DNA from: Gautieria morchelliformis | Lineage: Eukaryota > Basidiomycota > Agaricomycetes > Gomphales > Gomphaceae | Direction of reading: 5' to 3' | Assembly (NCBI GenBank): GCA_015179125.1 | Contig: WHVA01000171.1 | Location: 1-64,000 of the forward strand | Length of the DNA stretch: 64,000 bases | Shown here: in pieces, positions 54,509-64,000 of the stretch | Position numbering within the stretch: position 1 is the stretch's first letter | How the letters are laid out: each line of letters opens with the position of its first letter | Notes under the pieces: generated by a model | What the model was told of the DNA's origin: nothing | What the model saw: only the letters and a program-made list of their open reading frames with translations | The model's database searches: none | Made by a program: the position numbers and the translations under genes

Positions 54509-54653
54509 CAGATCACAAAACTAAGGGTTAGACAACAGAATGTCAATAAATCGCTGACTGCGACATCGGAAATACTAGCTAAGTGCTCACCTGACCATTA
54601 TGACATCCTTGCCATCCAAGAACCACACATTGACTTCCTAGGCAACACCAGGG
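54509..54653 (+). pseudogene. LINE endonuclease, N-terminal piece
   Basis: Encodes LRVRQQNVNKSLTATSEILA and HYDILAIQEPHIDFLGNTRA. This is the start of an apurinic-like (exonuclease-endonuclease-phosphatase) domain with the Asn of QQNVNKS and the catalytic Glu of QEPH. It stops at the repeat-bounded insertion at 54654 and resumes near 57470. Confidence 0.85.
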
Positions 54654-57470
54654 CTGTTGTTATAATACGAGGAGGAAGATGGAGAGAGACAAAGGCTGGA
54701 ACAGAACTCGGTGCGCTGAGTGCAGAAACAGATGGAACTCGAGTGTTAGCTAACTCTAGCTGTAACACTAAACAGAGCTGCAGTGCAGCTGAAAGGGCTG
54801 AAACCGATGGATTTGTTGTAACTACTGAGCTAGCTACTTATACGTATGGATGCATATGTGAGTGCTCGGTCAGGGGACTGCGGAGTGGGAACTAAATAGG
54901 AGTATCCTAAAGCGGATAGTCCTGGGAAAATGCTGGTTCACGACACAGGCAGCGCTGACATAGTAAAGAGATGAACTACGTCCAATCGTGCTCACGGCCC
55001 CCACTCACTCCCTTACATCTTTCACGCCTCTATACACATCCCTTGTGACTCCTAGATGCTGTCCCAACCTCTAGGGTCCTGTTCCGCACACTCTGCATCG
55101 CCGCCGCCGCCGATTCTTCACCGGCTCTCATCCAATCCGCGCAGCAATGCCTCTAACCCCTCTCCATATGTCCAGCGCTGCAACTGCTGCTGTTCCACAG
55201 CCTACACAGCTGCTGCTCTCTTTTCCAGCATCACCGTGGCCTTCACACGCAGTTCCAATGCAGCCGGTAGCCTCCGCACTATGTCCTTGCCTGTGTCCGC
55301 CCCATACGCCTCTGCACCGCACGCTGACTCCCCCTCCACCCTACTTGTTCGCCAACTTCTTTCTATGATACGATGACCCGATTACGCGCGCTCTTGCTGT
55401 CACTGACGCCGTCCTTCCATATCGGCCGCACATCATTTTCCTTATCTTCAACACATCACTTAACGATCTAGTTTCATTCGTGCAAACCTCATCAAAACCT
55501 CATGCTTTGGAGTCGATCAGGTTTGAAGGGGTGTGTTGTAAACTGGTTGCGCACCCAGCGCGGCTTAGGTGGCTTCTGGAAAAGTAATGGAGGTAAAGAA
55601 TAGAATTCAATGGGGAAAACCATTCTGGATGAAAAAGCGATGGCAAAGTCGTAGAAATGAACGGCCAGGAGGCCGGTATCAATGTAGATCGAGGTGGAGC
55701 GGTTGGGTGCCTGAGCAGGGTGGCATGCCCGGTGCAAGCCATGATCGCAAGATATGAAGGCTGCACGGCCGGCGTGGCTTACGCGTCGAAAGGAGGGTCT
55801 GGGAGCTTCTGAGCAATTCCAGAGACGAATATGCACCCCTTGAAATGGGTGCTGTCATCCGCGCTGTCCTGGAACGATCTGGAGCGCGGATATGACGATG
55901 GATGGCATTGAGCGGCGTATGAAGCTTGTACACCGCCCAGGAATGTCTAGAGATATCTTGAGAGTCCCTAGAAACGAATACAAAGCCCTGTGGGCTTGTA
56001 GGAAGGTCGAAGCTCCTTTTGAGTGAGCTTGCCAGTGGATGTGAGTCCAGCGGCATCGGCGGTGTTGACGGCGAGCGGATGGCATAGCACACCTCGTACG
56101 ACGTCGGATCGGTGTCAGGGATATGGTGATGTACTGCGTAACATACCCCTGGGTGTCCTGCATGTCCAACGCTCGATGGTGCGTCGGTTTTGCACGTAGA
56201 CGGGTGCGCCGGCGATGTGTGGCACAATGGAAGTGGGACAGCTCCCTTTGAAATGTGGCTGGGTCTAAGGCGACAAATGGGGGCCGCAATGGTTGCTTGA
56301 TACATGAAGGGTGCTGAGGCTTGAGATGATGAGCGAGTTCAATGTGGCAGGCGACGAGGAACTAGTGGTCGGGCTTGGTAAACGACGGGCATGGGGTCGT
56401 TTGGATAGTTGTACGGTGAACATGTACGGTGCTTGAATAGAACTCGTAGAATAACAGTGTGGTCATAAAGGTAGCTCAACGTCAGTGAGACCTTGAGACT
56501 CTTAATCTGTTGTTATAATGCGAGGAGGAAGACGGAGAGAGACGAAGGCTGGAACAGAACTCGGTGCGCTGAGCGCAGAAACAGATGGAACTCGAGTGTT
56601 AGCTAACTCTAGCTCTAACACTAAACAGAGCTGCAGTGCAGCTGAAAGGGCTGAAACTGATGGATTTGTTGTAACTACTGAGCTAGCTACTTATACGTAT
56701 GGATGCATATGTGAGTGCTCGGTCAGGGGACTGCGGAGTGGGAACTAGATAGGAGTATCCTAAAGCGGATAGTCCTGGGAAAATGCTGGTTCACGACACA
56801 GGCAGCGCTGACATAGTAAAGAGATGAACTAATATATACCAGTTTACAACAAGGGCCACTCCTAGTTGGTACTTGGTGTACCCGGAGACCCACTTCCAAG
56901 ACAAAGAGAAGCGGATAAGATCAATGATACTAGTAAGCAAGGGAGGATAATCACAATGGTTATGTAATACAGCATATATGAGTATATAATATATACTATA
57001 AGAGTATTAATAAGGAGAATAATAGATGTTATTAGATGATTCTGTATATATTTAAACATCTCGAAGATATATATACATATGAGAGAGTATTAGACTACAA
57101 GATAGAGTAACAGATACTTGGAGAGATACTTGTAACAGATATGAGTAGGAGTATTAGTATGACTAGTTATAATGAGAGAGTATTAGACTAGCATATGGAG
57201 TAATAGTAGTTGTGTAGATATTTGTAATATATATGAATAGTTATAATGATATAGTGTATATTAAAAGTGGGTAGAAAAAATAAGAAGAGGGGTAAAAATA
57301 AGAATGGGCATTCTCGTTGGCGGAGCCTCCGCTCGAGGAGGGACAAAAGAAAATTTATTTATATCCCAACAATAAGATTGGCATGTACTTTCGTCCTCTT
57401 CTTTTCTATAATTTGAGAATAAAATGGGTGAAGCTACAGGTAATAAAAAGTTGTGAGCATCTGCGAAGAG
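54654..57470. other. unclassified insertion bounded in part by 325-bp direct repeats
   Basis: Interrupts the LINE endonuclease. Two 325-bp direct repeats (54654-54978 and 56507-56831) begin CTGTTGTTATAAT and end GATGAACTA and differ at about ten positions. The 1.5-kb interior holds no recognisable domain. After the second repeat comes an AT-rich stretch with imperfect repeats of gagagagtattagacta (about 57080-57200). No TG...CA ends, PBS, PPT or TSD was found. About 100 bp of the LINE appears to be missing at this site. Confidence 0.6.
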
Positions 57471-57479
57471 AATCGCAAT

Positions 57480-58208
57480 GGGCATGTGGAAAGTGATGGA
57501 AATAGGGATGCCGGATGTCACAGCAATAAAAATCAAAAGTGAACATGGGTGACGTGCTCGTTATAAATATCTACGCCGACTGCACACAATCTAACAGTAT
57601 AAGAGCCATACAGGAATACGTACAGAGAAGCGTGGCAGACGAAAGAACACACGGACAGGAGGTAGCAGGCATAGTATGGCTGGGTGATTTCAACAGGCAT
57701 CATCCGATGTGGGACAAGCTGCGGAACTCACACCTGTTTACCAGAGCCAACCTGGATGAGGCGCAGGTACTGTTGGATGCAATTGCAGACCACAACTTGC
57801 ACATGGCGCTGCCAAAGGACACACCCACACTCAGAGCAATGGCGACTGGAAATTACACTCACACAGATAATGTATTCATTTCCTCTTCATTGATAGAGAG
57901 CTTAGTCAGTTGTAAAGCAGTACCAGAAGATTGACCCCCCAAAAGCAATCACTTCCCAGTTGACACCCTCCTCGATGTCACTGTCATGGCAAGCGCTCAG
58001 GTTCCCGAGCTAAACTACAGACAAGGTGACTGGAAGGAGTACAGCAAGCAGCTCAGAACGAGGCTCAGGGAAGTAATCAGCGAACCAACCCCAGTTACCC
58101 CACAACACTTCCACCACCTCCTGCATGCACTAACAGAGGCCATAGCGGTCACCACTGAAGAGCTGGTACCAAAGAGCAAGCCGTCATCCTATGTGAAGCA
58201 CTGGTGGT
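57480..58208 (+). pseudogene. LINE endonuclease, C-terminal piece
   Basis: Resumes with MPDVTAIKIKSEHG. One extra base follows, then DVLVINIYADC, the catalytic segment WLGDFNRHHPMWD (about 57678-57716), and the C-terminal motif region near TDNVFISSS where a YTHTDNVF stands in for the usual SxID. Stops at 57932 and 58208 are followed by continuing linker sequence. It would nick target DNA to prime reverse transcription. Confidence 0.82.
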
Positions 58209-58897
58209 AATTACAGCTAACGCGCACCAGAGCTGAAACCAGGCGGCTGGGCAGGAGAGCCTACGCAAGGTGCAACAATCCAACTGACGCAGCGCATGAG
58301 GCGTACAGGACTGCAAGAAACAAGTATGCAGAGGCCATCGAGAAATTGAAAAAAGATCACTGGAAAGATTTCCTCGATGGCATATACCAGAGGACAATCT
58401 GGACAGCACATAGGTATGCCTCAGCGGATGCATCTGATGGGGGGCGGGCATGCATCCCGACACTAATGATGGTACAACCAAACCGGACGCGACTGGTCAC
58501 AGAGACAAATGATCAGAAAGCTGACTTTTGGACACATTCTTCCCAAAGCCGAACACCAACGCTGAGAGCATTCCATCAGATTATGAGTACCCAACCCCGG
58601 CCTTTGAGTATGAACCAATATCCGACACACAGATATGCAGGGCTGTAGACAAACTCAACCCATTCAAAGCCCCGGGGGAGAACGGTATCCCAAACATACT
58701 CATTAAACAGTGTATTGATGTACTCCTGCCTTACATAGGACCCCTCTACCGAGCCACGTTTGAGCTCGGGACTTACCCGGAAGAGTGGAGGGACTCAATC
58801 ACGAGAGTTCTCCGCAAACCAGGGAAAGCCTACTACACGGTGCCCAGTGCATATAGACCCATAGCACTGCTGGATACGATGGGCAAGGTACTATCGG

Positions 58898-59590
58898 TGT
58901 TACGTATCGAGATTTCCACTAAGTCGGAACTGGAAAGGACAGCGGCTTCAACTTATAGGTTGCGCCCCCAATGAACTATCGTCCTAGGTATTTCGGAAAT
59001 GAGCCGGAAGCCGGAAAGTACTGGACCAGAGGTTTGGTCGGAACTTGAGTCGGAACTGAGGCGGAAGGCGGAAGACGGAAGGCTGAGAGAGAGACTGAGA
59101 TCTTGCTAGACTCGCTGTGCTAAGAACAGGAGATGGAGCGAAGGAAATCAAGTATCGAAGGTGATTATCTGATTGCAGAATAACAGACATACATGAGGGG
59201 GTTTTATACAAAGCGCAGAGCAACAAGTAATGGTGTTGTACTAAGCAAATTCCGGAGGAAGCGGAAGTCGAGTACAATGTGTGGGAACTAACTAATTGGG
59301 AACAATGGGACTACAAGGGGGGTTCAGGGTAAGGTAGAACAATGGCAAAGAACAAGGGGTCGGGAAAACATATCTGACAACGAACTACAAGGGTGACCGG
59401 ATATATGGTTTTGATGGATGGCGAGGTGGGTCCGGTGGGTCCGAGTAATAGAGTCGAAAGAACAAGGGAAATGTACAAGGGGCGGAATGTCGGAAATGTC
59501 GGAGGGGCGGAACGTTGTGGCGGAACTATTGGAGAGGCGGAATGTATGGCGGAACTGAGGGTCGGAAGTCGGAAATGAACGGTTGTAACA
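58898..59590. mobile_element. B-family solo LTR, intact
   Basis: 693 bp, TGTTACGTATCGAG to CGGTTGTAACA, with TSD ATCGG at 58893-58897 and 59591-59595. It is inserted in the LINE RT between GKVLS and CVGED. It serves as the reference copy for 9694-10951. Confidence 0.95.
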
Positions 59591-59780
59591 ATCGGCTTGC
59601 GTGGGGGAGGATTTGGTGAAGATGACTGAGAGGTATTGCTTGCTGCCTGACAATCATTTTGGCTGCAGGCCGGGGCGGACAACTACAGACGTGGTACACT
59701 ATCTGCCAAAAGACACATGGAGGAGAGGAAAAGTAATGGGAGTGCTGTATGTCGACATCAAGGGAGCTTTCCCAAGCATT

Positions 59781-60270
59781 TGTAAGGGCAACCCTGGCTG
59801 GTTGTGGAGATCACACTACCACACAACTGACAAGGGGAAATCCAAAGTATGTATAAATGAACAGAGCATACAAGAGAGGGGATTCTCACCTGACAAGGGG
59901 AAATCCAAAGAGAAAAGTCTAAGGACCCCCAATGTCAGCGAGCCTGTATTATACTACGCTGCCCAGCCAGGGACAACACTTGGCACCTGCCATCAACCCT
60001 GCATCTCCCCGACCACCCTGACCCTTGATCGACCCTTGATGCCACCTATTACGCGAGTCGCTTGATTTCCGACACTGTTCCGAGAGTAGAAGTCAGAAAT
60101 TGGAGTGGAACTGGCGAGGCGAACAGAACTGGTGGAAGTTCTCCCAGAAGCAGAATCATTTCCGAAAGCGGAGGCGGAGATGGAATCGGAACCGGAAGCG
60201 GAGTCGGAAATGGAGTCGGAACTGGGTGTGGTGTCGGAACTGGAAATGGAAAACAGGGTGTCCCCTGACA
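59781..60270 (+). mobile_element. X-family solo LTR, intact
   Basis: 490 bp, TGTAAGGGCAACC to TCCCCTGACA, with TSD GCATT at 59776-59780 and 60271-60275. It is inserted between the motif A region and LDRL of the LINE RT. It contains a run of GGA-rich hexamer-like repeats (60090-60260) and two copies of CTGACAAGGGGAAATCCAAAG. Confidence 0.93.
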
Positions 60271-61283
60271 GCATTATCCTGGACAGACTCACTCACAATA
60301 TGTGCAGATGAGGGGTACCAATTGAGTACACTGACTGGGTATGCAGAAAAGTCCAGAACAGACTCACAACAATCAGCTTCGATGATCACACTTCCGTGAC
60401 CAGGCCGATAGGGTGCAGCATGGACCAAGGGTGCCACTTGTCTGCCATTGCCTACCAGTTCTACAATGGGGACCTGCTGGACATAGGGCAGAGGAAAAAG
60501 GGGGAGGGCAGTGTAGGCTTTGCGGATGACACAACCATCATAGTGGAAGGGGTCGACTTCGAGGAAGCTTTCAACAAGCTGACGGACATAATGACCAGAC
60601 CTGATGGGGCATGCAGCTGGGCCGCAAGGCACGATTTCCAGTTCGCAATGGATAAGTTCGGGCTAATGGGGCTTAGCAGATGCAGGGAGAAGGACCCCAC
60701 GAAGATGAGCGAAACCAGATCGGTGACCAAGCCATCGATAAAAATTGGCCTGCATGTTATAGAACCTACAGCGACACACAAGCTCCTGGGGGTGTTCATA
60801 GACCAGGAGCTCAGATTCAAGGAACACACAAACTATGCGCTGAAGAAGGGCGAAGCATACATTGGCCAATACTGGAGGAGGTTGGCAAGGCCGACCAAGG
60901 GAATTATAGCTAAGCATATGAGAACTTATTACCTGACTGTGGCAGTTCCAAAATTGCTATACGCTGCTGATGTGTTTCTCGTGCCAGCAAGCAAACGGGG
61001 CAAGGGGACCAAGGGAAAAATAAACGAGCTAGCATGGATACAAAGGCAAGCGGCACTGGACATTACAGGAGCCCTCAGGACCATGGCCACAGACACACTC
61101 GAAGCGCATGCCAATCACATGCCATTCATGCTGCTGGTGGCCAAGCTGGTACACAGAGCAGCAGTGAGGCTTGCCTGCCTACCAGATGGCCACCCAATCG
61201 CAGCAAAAGTGAAGAAAGCAGAAAAAGATACGTACAGCATCATCGGTCGCCGCTTCATGAGATCCTGCATGCTTATGGGCTGA

Positions 61284-62520
61284 ACAGGATGGAAAAGATC
61301 CAAACCATCGTATTCGGGGCCAAGTGGGTTCCGGCCTTTAGCACATGGCTCCTGCGTGACAAGGAGCAGGCAATTGAGCAGATTGAGGCAGAAAGGGCAG
61401 AAGTAGTCGTCTTCTTGGACGGGTCATGCCTGGAAGGCAGAATAGGAGCGGCAGCCGTACTATACAGAAATGGGAGGGAGCAGAAGTCGGTGCGACTGCA
61501 CATGGGGTTGGAAAGTGAATACACGATGTTTGAGGCAGAGTTGGCAGGGGCGGCCATGGCAGCCAAAATGTTACATGCGGAGAGTGTTGGGTGCATTTAT
61601 GCTCCTGCACCAAAATCAAGCATAATGTATTCGATTTATTGTATGGTGTTTCAATCTCTTCTCACATTGTTCTTGTACCATGCATTCATTTCTCTGATTA
61701 TTTTCGAAAATTTCCAGTCACTCTCTACCTCTCCATTTCATTTTGTTATCTCTATTTTCACAGGTGGCTGCACCCAGCGGAGTTTGAAATGACTTCGACG
61801 CGCGAGCTCTTGAGCGCTAAAGGGCCGGGTGCACGTATATGCCTTCTGAGACAGGATAGTGCTCCTCTCTCAGTGACAATAAATTCACTGAGAGAGGCGA
61901 GTAGTATTCCTTGTATTTTCATAGCATGTTGACTGAAAATCATGTAGTCAATTTGATTCTAGGTATTGTATTAATATAACAGTGACAATAAATTCACTGA
62001 GAGAGTGAATTTGATTCTATCTTTCTAAGAACTCTACCGAACCTTCCCTGCCATAACCCCAAGTTGCTGACAGAGAGGAGTGACAGCTACGTAGTAGCCC
62101 TGGACAGCCAGGCGGTGATCCGGACAACCAGAAGGGAGAGTGCCATACCCAGGCAGTATCTGGTCAACGCAGTACACAGACAAATCCAGGGTGTTGTCGA
62201 GCAGCAGGTGGGAGCGAGTGTGGTGAGGAGATGGGTACCAGGACACGAGGGGGTAAAAGGAAACGAGAGGGCGGATGTAGGGGCGAAGAAGGGAGCGATG
62301 GGAGAGACCAGTGATGAGTGGGAAATACCGATAGAGTGCCGGGGAGTTCTGCCGATAAGCAGAGTGGCTGAGACGCAGAGACACAACACGGAACTGAAGC
62401 AGCAGGTGCAGGCAGCATTTGCTAAGTCACCCAGGGCACAGTTTGCGCTCGAAATTGACCCTAATATAAATCAGATTAAGGGGTTGGAGTCGAGTGGTTA
62501 ATAGTATGATAGAAAGCTCA
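61284..62520 (+). pseudogene. LINE RNase H, split by a solo LTR
   Basis: First part to 61584: VVFLDGSCLEGRIGAAAVLY and YTMFEAELAGAAMAAKMLHA (61405-61580). After the solo LTR with TSD GAGAG it resumes at 62073 with VVALDSQAVIRTTRRES, VVRRWVPGHEGVKGNERADV and AKSPRAQF to 62456. The D, E, D and H/D motifs of RNase H are all present. The frame beyond 62462 is element sequence, so the stop at 62502 is not native. It would degrade the RNA strand after reverse transcription. Confidence 0.85.
61585..62072 (+). mobile_element. copia 1-family solo LTR
   Basis: 488 bp, TGTTGGGTGC to TTGCTGACA, with TSD GAGAG at 61580-61584 and 62073-62077. The joined LINE codons read H-A-E-R-S-D, showing precise insertion into RNase H. 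Confidence 0.95.
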
Positions 62521-63026
62521 AGCAGTGTTCTGGTGAGAGATAAAAGCAATGTTCTAGAGTTCTAGAATTAAGCAATGTTCTTAGTGCAAGAGGTGAGGAG
62601 GAAACAATAATTATCCAAAGATGCTTATGACTCGAAGCTCTAAGGAAAAAGACTGTTAAGTCGCTTCTTTATTCGTATCTAAAGTCCAAGTATTTAAACA
62701 ATGCACAATAGGAGTAGATAGTCATGTGAAAAATAATGGGGCTAGGAGTTAGTGTCAAGATGATGTCAAGTATGATGCTATGACCCCTAAATGGCTAATT
62801 CCTGGACAGATGATGTCAAATATGATGTCAGGCATATAGGACAAGGATTCGACTCGATAATATGTGGAAAATGATATGCATATGTGCACCTCGACTCGAC
62901 TCGACTCGAAATAATTCTCGGCTTGGAATGGTTCTCGGAATGACAAGAAATATGGTGAAAAGTGAGAATGATTGATAACAAAATAGATTGTTCTGACTGA
63001 AATGTTTTCTTCCTCCTCAAATAACA
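62462..63026 (-). mobile_element. 565-bp LTR-like insertion (family I)
   Basis: Flanked by GACCC at 62457-62461 and 63027-63031. On the minus strand it starts TGTTATTTGAGG and ends ...TTATATTA, so one end is TG and the other TA instead of CA. LINE homology stops and resumes exactly at the GACCC copies (EIDP before, DPTMPSAAF after). No coding region. Confidence 0.7.
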
Positions 63027-63031
63027 GACCC

Positions 63032-63412
63032 CACTATGCCATCTGCAGCTTTCTAAAAAATAACCAAGAACATACCACGAAAACACACAAGTATGCTCAT
63101 ACAGCTCAGAACAGGGCACATAGCGCTAAACAAACATATGTACAAGATAGGCAAAGTGGACTGGCCGATGTGTCCCGCATGAATGTACCAGAAACCATCC
63201 ACCATTATCTGTTTCGATGTCCAGCCTACAGCGGGCCTAGGAAGAGGATGGAGAAGAGTCTTAAAAGGGGGGCTAAATTGGTGAAGACACTCTTAGGCAG
63301 GCACAGAGCCATGGAGCACCTGTTAAGATACGTGCATGAAACAGGGTGGTTCGAAAACTCCTGCGGGGACATGACACTTCTGAAGGAAACACGAGCGGGA
63401 AACAGGGCATGA
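63032..63412 (+). pseudogene. LINE C-terminal zinc-knuckle-like domain
   Basis: Continuation of the LINE after the 565-bp insertion: MPSAAF then a stop, NIPRKHTSMLIQLRTGH, KHMYKIGKVDWPMCPA, and after a frameshift VPETIHHYLFRCPAYSGPRK and MEHLLRYVHETGWFENSCGD, to the stop at 63412. It matches the end of the LINE at 27317-27682. The C-x2-C...H...C pattern is typical of this LINE group. Confidence 0.8.
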
Positions 63413-63562
63413 GATGGGGCAAGCAGAGGAGTCATGAACGAGAGAATGCACACACCCAGCCCAAACAGGCTTGGACATACCCAGGGCCATGCCCAAGGGG
63501 TACAAGCTGAGAAAGAGGTTGAGAGGCAAGAAGGAAACAATCTAAGACAAACATGTACACAC

Positions 63563-63593
63563 CATCTTACATAGGGCGCGGCCCCAAAAGATG
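63563..63593 (+). other. LINE 3'-terminal hairpin
   Basis: CATCTT pairs with AAGATG around ACATA and an inner GGGC-GCG-GCCC stem-loop followed by CAA, about 10 bases before the poly(A) tail. Confidence 0.85.
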
Positions 63594-63639
63594 ATAAATT
63601 GGAAAAAAAAAAAAAAAAAAAACTTCATATGGAGAGTCA

Positions 63640-64000
63640 TGTCATGACGTGTTTATCTCCCTTACTTAGAAGCTCAGTTTTCCTATTTTTCACCCCACCT
63701 TCGTGTTCGTTCCGATCACCATTGTTATGTTCGGCAACCAACTCTCACTGTTCACGCCAACTACTATAGCCGCACCGTCAAAACACACCATCGACATCCT
63801 GAGACTGACTCGGCAGTCATCACTGGGCCTACCACCTCCTTTGCTCGACCCTCTTCCGATGGCGTCCGAATAGTTGGGTTGTCATGACCTGTGCATTTCC
63901 TGTATCATGGTATCCCCGTTTCCCTTTCGCCACTCCTCCTCAGTGTTCGCTTGGCTTTGCCCTCCTCCTCGGCCTCTCCTCCCCTATGTCACCTCTGATT
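63640..64000 (-). mobile_element. D-family element, copy 5, partial
   Basis: Begins tgtcatgacgtgtttat and matches the reverse-orientation D copies (gttcactgtt-like and gcccttcc-type segments, gtcatgacctg). It continues past the window edge. It interrupts the few bases of DUF6533-like copy 3 left after the LINE TSD. Confidence 0.8.

Larger units (their letters stand above)
58345..61283 (+). pseudogene. LINE reverse transcriptase, interrupted twice
   Basis: RT with NPFKAPGENGIPNILIKQ (about 58655-58710), RPIALLDTMGKVLS (to 58897), then B LTR. It resumes with CVGEDLVKMTERYCLLPDNH and FGCRPGRTTTDVVHY, and motif A YVDIKGAFPS (59747-59779), then X LTR. It resumes with LDRLTHNMCR, then SMDQGCHLSAIAYQFYNGDL and motif C GFADDTTI (about 60513-60533). 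The thumb and connection follow to 61283, with PSIKIGLHVIEPTATHKLLG and WIQRQAALDITGAL. The catalytic Asp residues are kept. The LTR insertions and at least two frameshifts disable it. Confidence 0.88.
50931..63620 (+). mobile_element. full-length LINE (Tad/Deceiver-like) carrying nested insertions
   Basis: Bounded by a 14-bp target duplication AACTTCATATGGAG at 50917-50930 and 63621-63634, with a poly(A) tail at 63603-63620. It holds ORF1 with zinc knuckles, then endonuclease, RT, RNase H and the C-terminal domain. Inserted blocks: D copy 4 (52642-54361, with a SINE inside), an unclassified block (54654 to about 57470), B LTR (58898-59590), X LTR (59781-60270), copia 1 solo LTR (61585-62072) and a 565-bp LTR-like element (62462-63026). 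Subtracting these leaves about 5.9 kb, a plausible full length. Confidence 0.93.

Noticed and set aside
55679-56305. Protein-coding gene of 208 codons on the minus strand
   Set aside because: Composition is irregular, two overlapping frames are equally open, and no domain or splice context supports it.
54654-56831. An LTR retrotransposon bounded by the 325-bp direct repeats
   Set aside because: No TG...CA ends, no primer site or purine tract, and flanks GGG/GGGC and ATATA do not match, so it is listed only as an unclassified insertion.

Overview
The window looks like a transposon-dense stretch of a filamentous fungal genome, most likely an agaricomycete (mushroom-forming) basidiomycete. The evidence is KDZ-type transposases with short GT-AG introns, Tad/Deceiver-like LINEs with CCHC ORF1 and C-terminal RNase H, fungal gypsy and copia retrotransposons, and repeated genes resembling the basidiomycete DUF6533 seven-helix family. 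No prokaryotic gene organisation, rRNA, tRNA gene or CRISPR array was seen. The genus cannot be named from sequence alone.

Layout. (1) 1-9467: a decayed Ty3/gypsy element (family A, minus strand, cut by the left window edge) whose gag is split by a young copia element (3023-8270, two 489-bp LTRs that read as identical, TSD GGTCA). (2) 9468-15400: nested LTR debris (an X-family LTR split by a B-family LTR, itself split by an A-family LTR), a lone 5' LTR plus tRNA primer site, and a copia gag relic. (3) 15403-20137: duplicated locus A, holding DUF6533-like membrane protein genes and a truncated LINE. (4) 20138-23322: copia F (LTR, PBS, gag, start of protease) ending at a 1.24-kb D-family LTR-like element. 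(5) 23323-30490: KDZ transposase gene 1 (plus strand), broken by two fold-back MITEs, a D element and a 5'-truncated LINE, each with its own target duplication. (6) 30898-35037: KDZ gene 2 (minus strand, convergent), mostly open, with a solo LTR at a splice junction. (7) 35482-38380: two decayed host-like genes (an unrecognised fungal protein and an RRM protein). (8) 38900-64000: locus B, the inverted counterpart of locus A. It is interrupted by copia 2 (42124-46996), a long-TIR TTA-target DNA element (49096-50914) and a LINE (50931-63620) that itself carries six inserted blocks, one of which contains a SINE.

Almost every insertion boundary can be defined from the sequence by matching target-site duplications, and several have uninserted paralogous empty sites in the same window, so relative order of insertion can be read. 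Most protein-coding content belongs to mobile elements and most is disabled.

The observations most worth following are: a common 3'-terminal hairpin shared by three LINEs and one tRNA-derived SINE, with changed but still paired outer stems; a copia primer-binding site that contains the gag start codon; a CTCAGTGA/TCACTGAG hairpin shared by the LTRs of two diverged copia families; and a KDZ exon whose reading frame is restored if two adjacent MITEs and one copy of each of their TSDs are removed.
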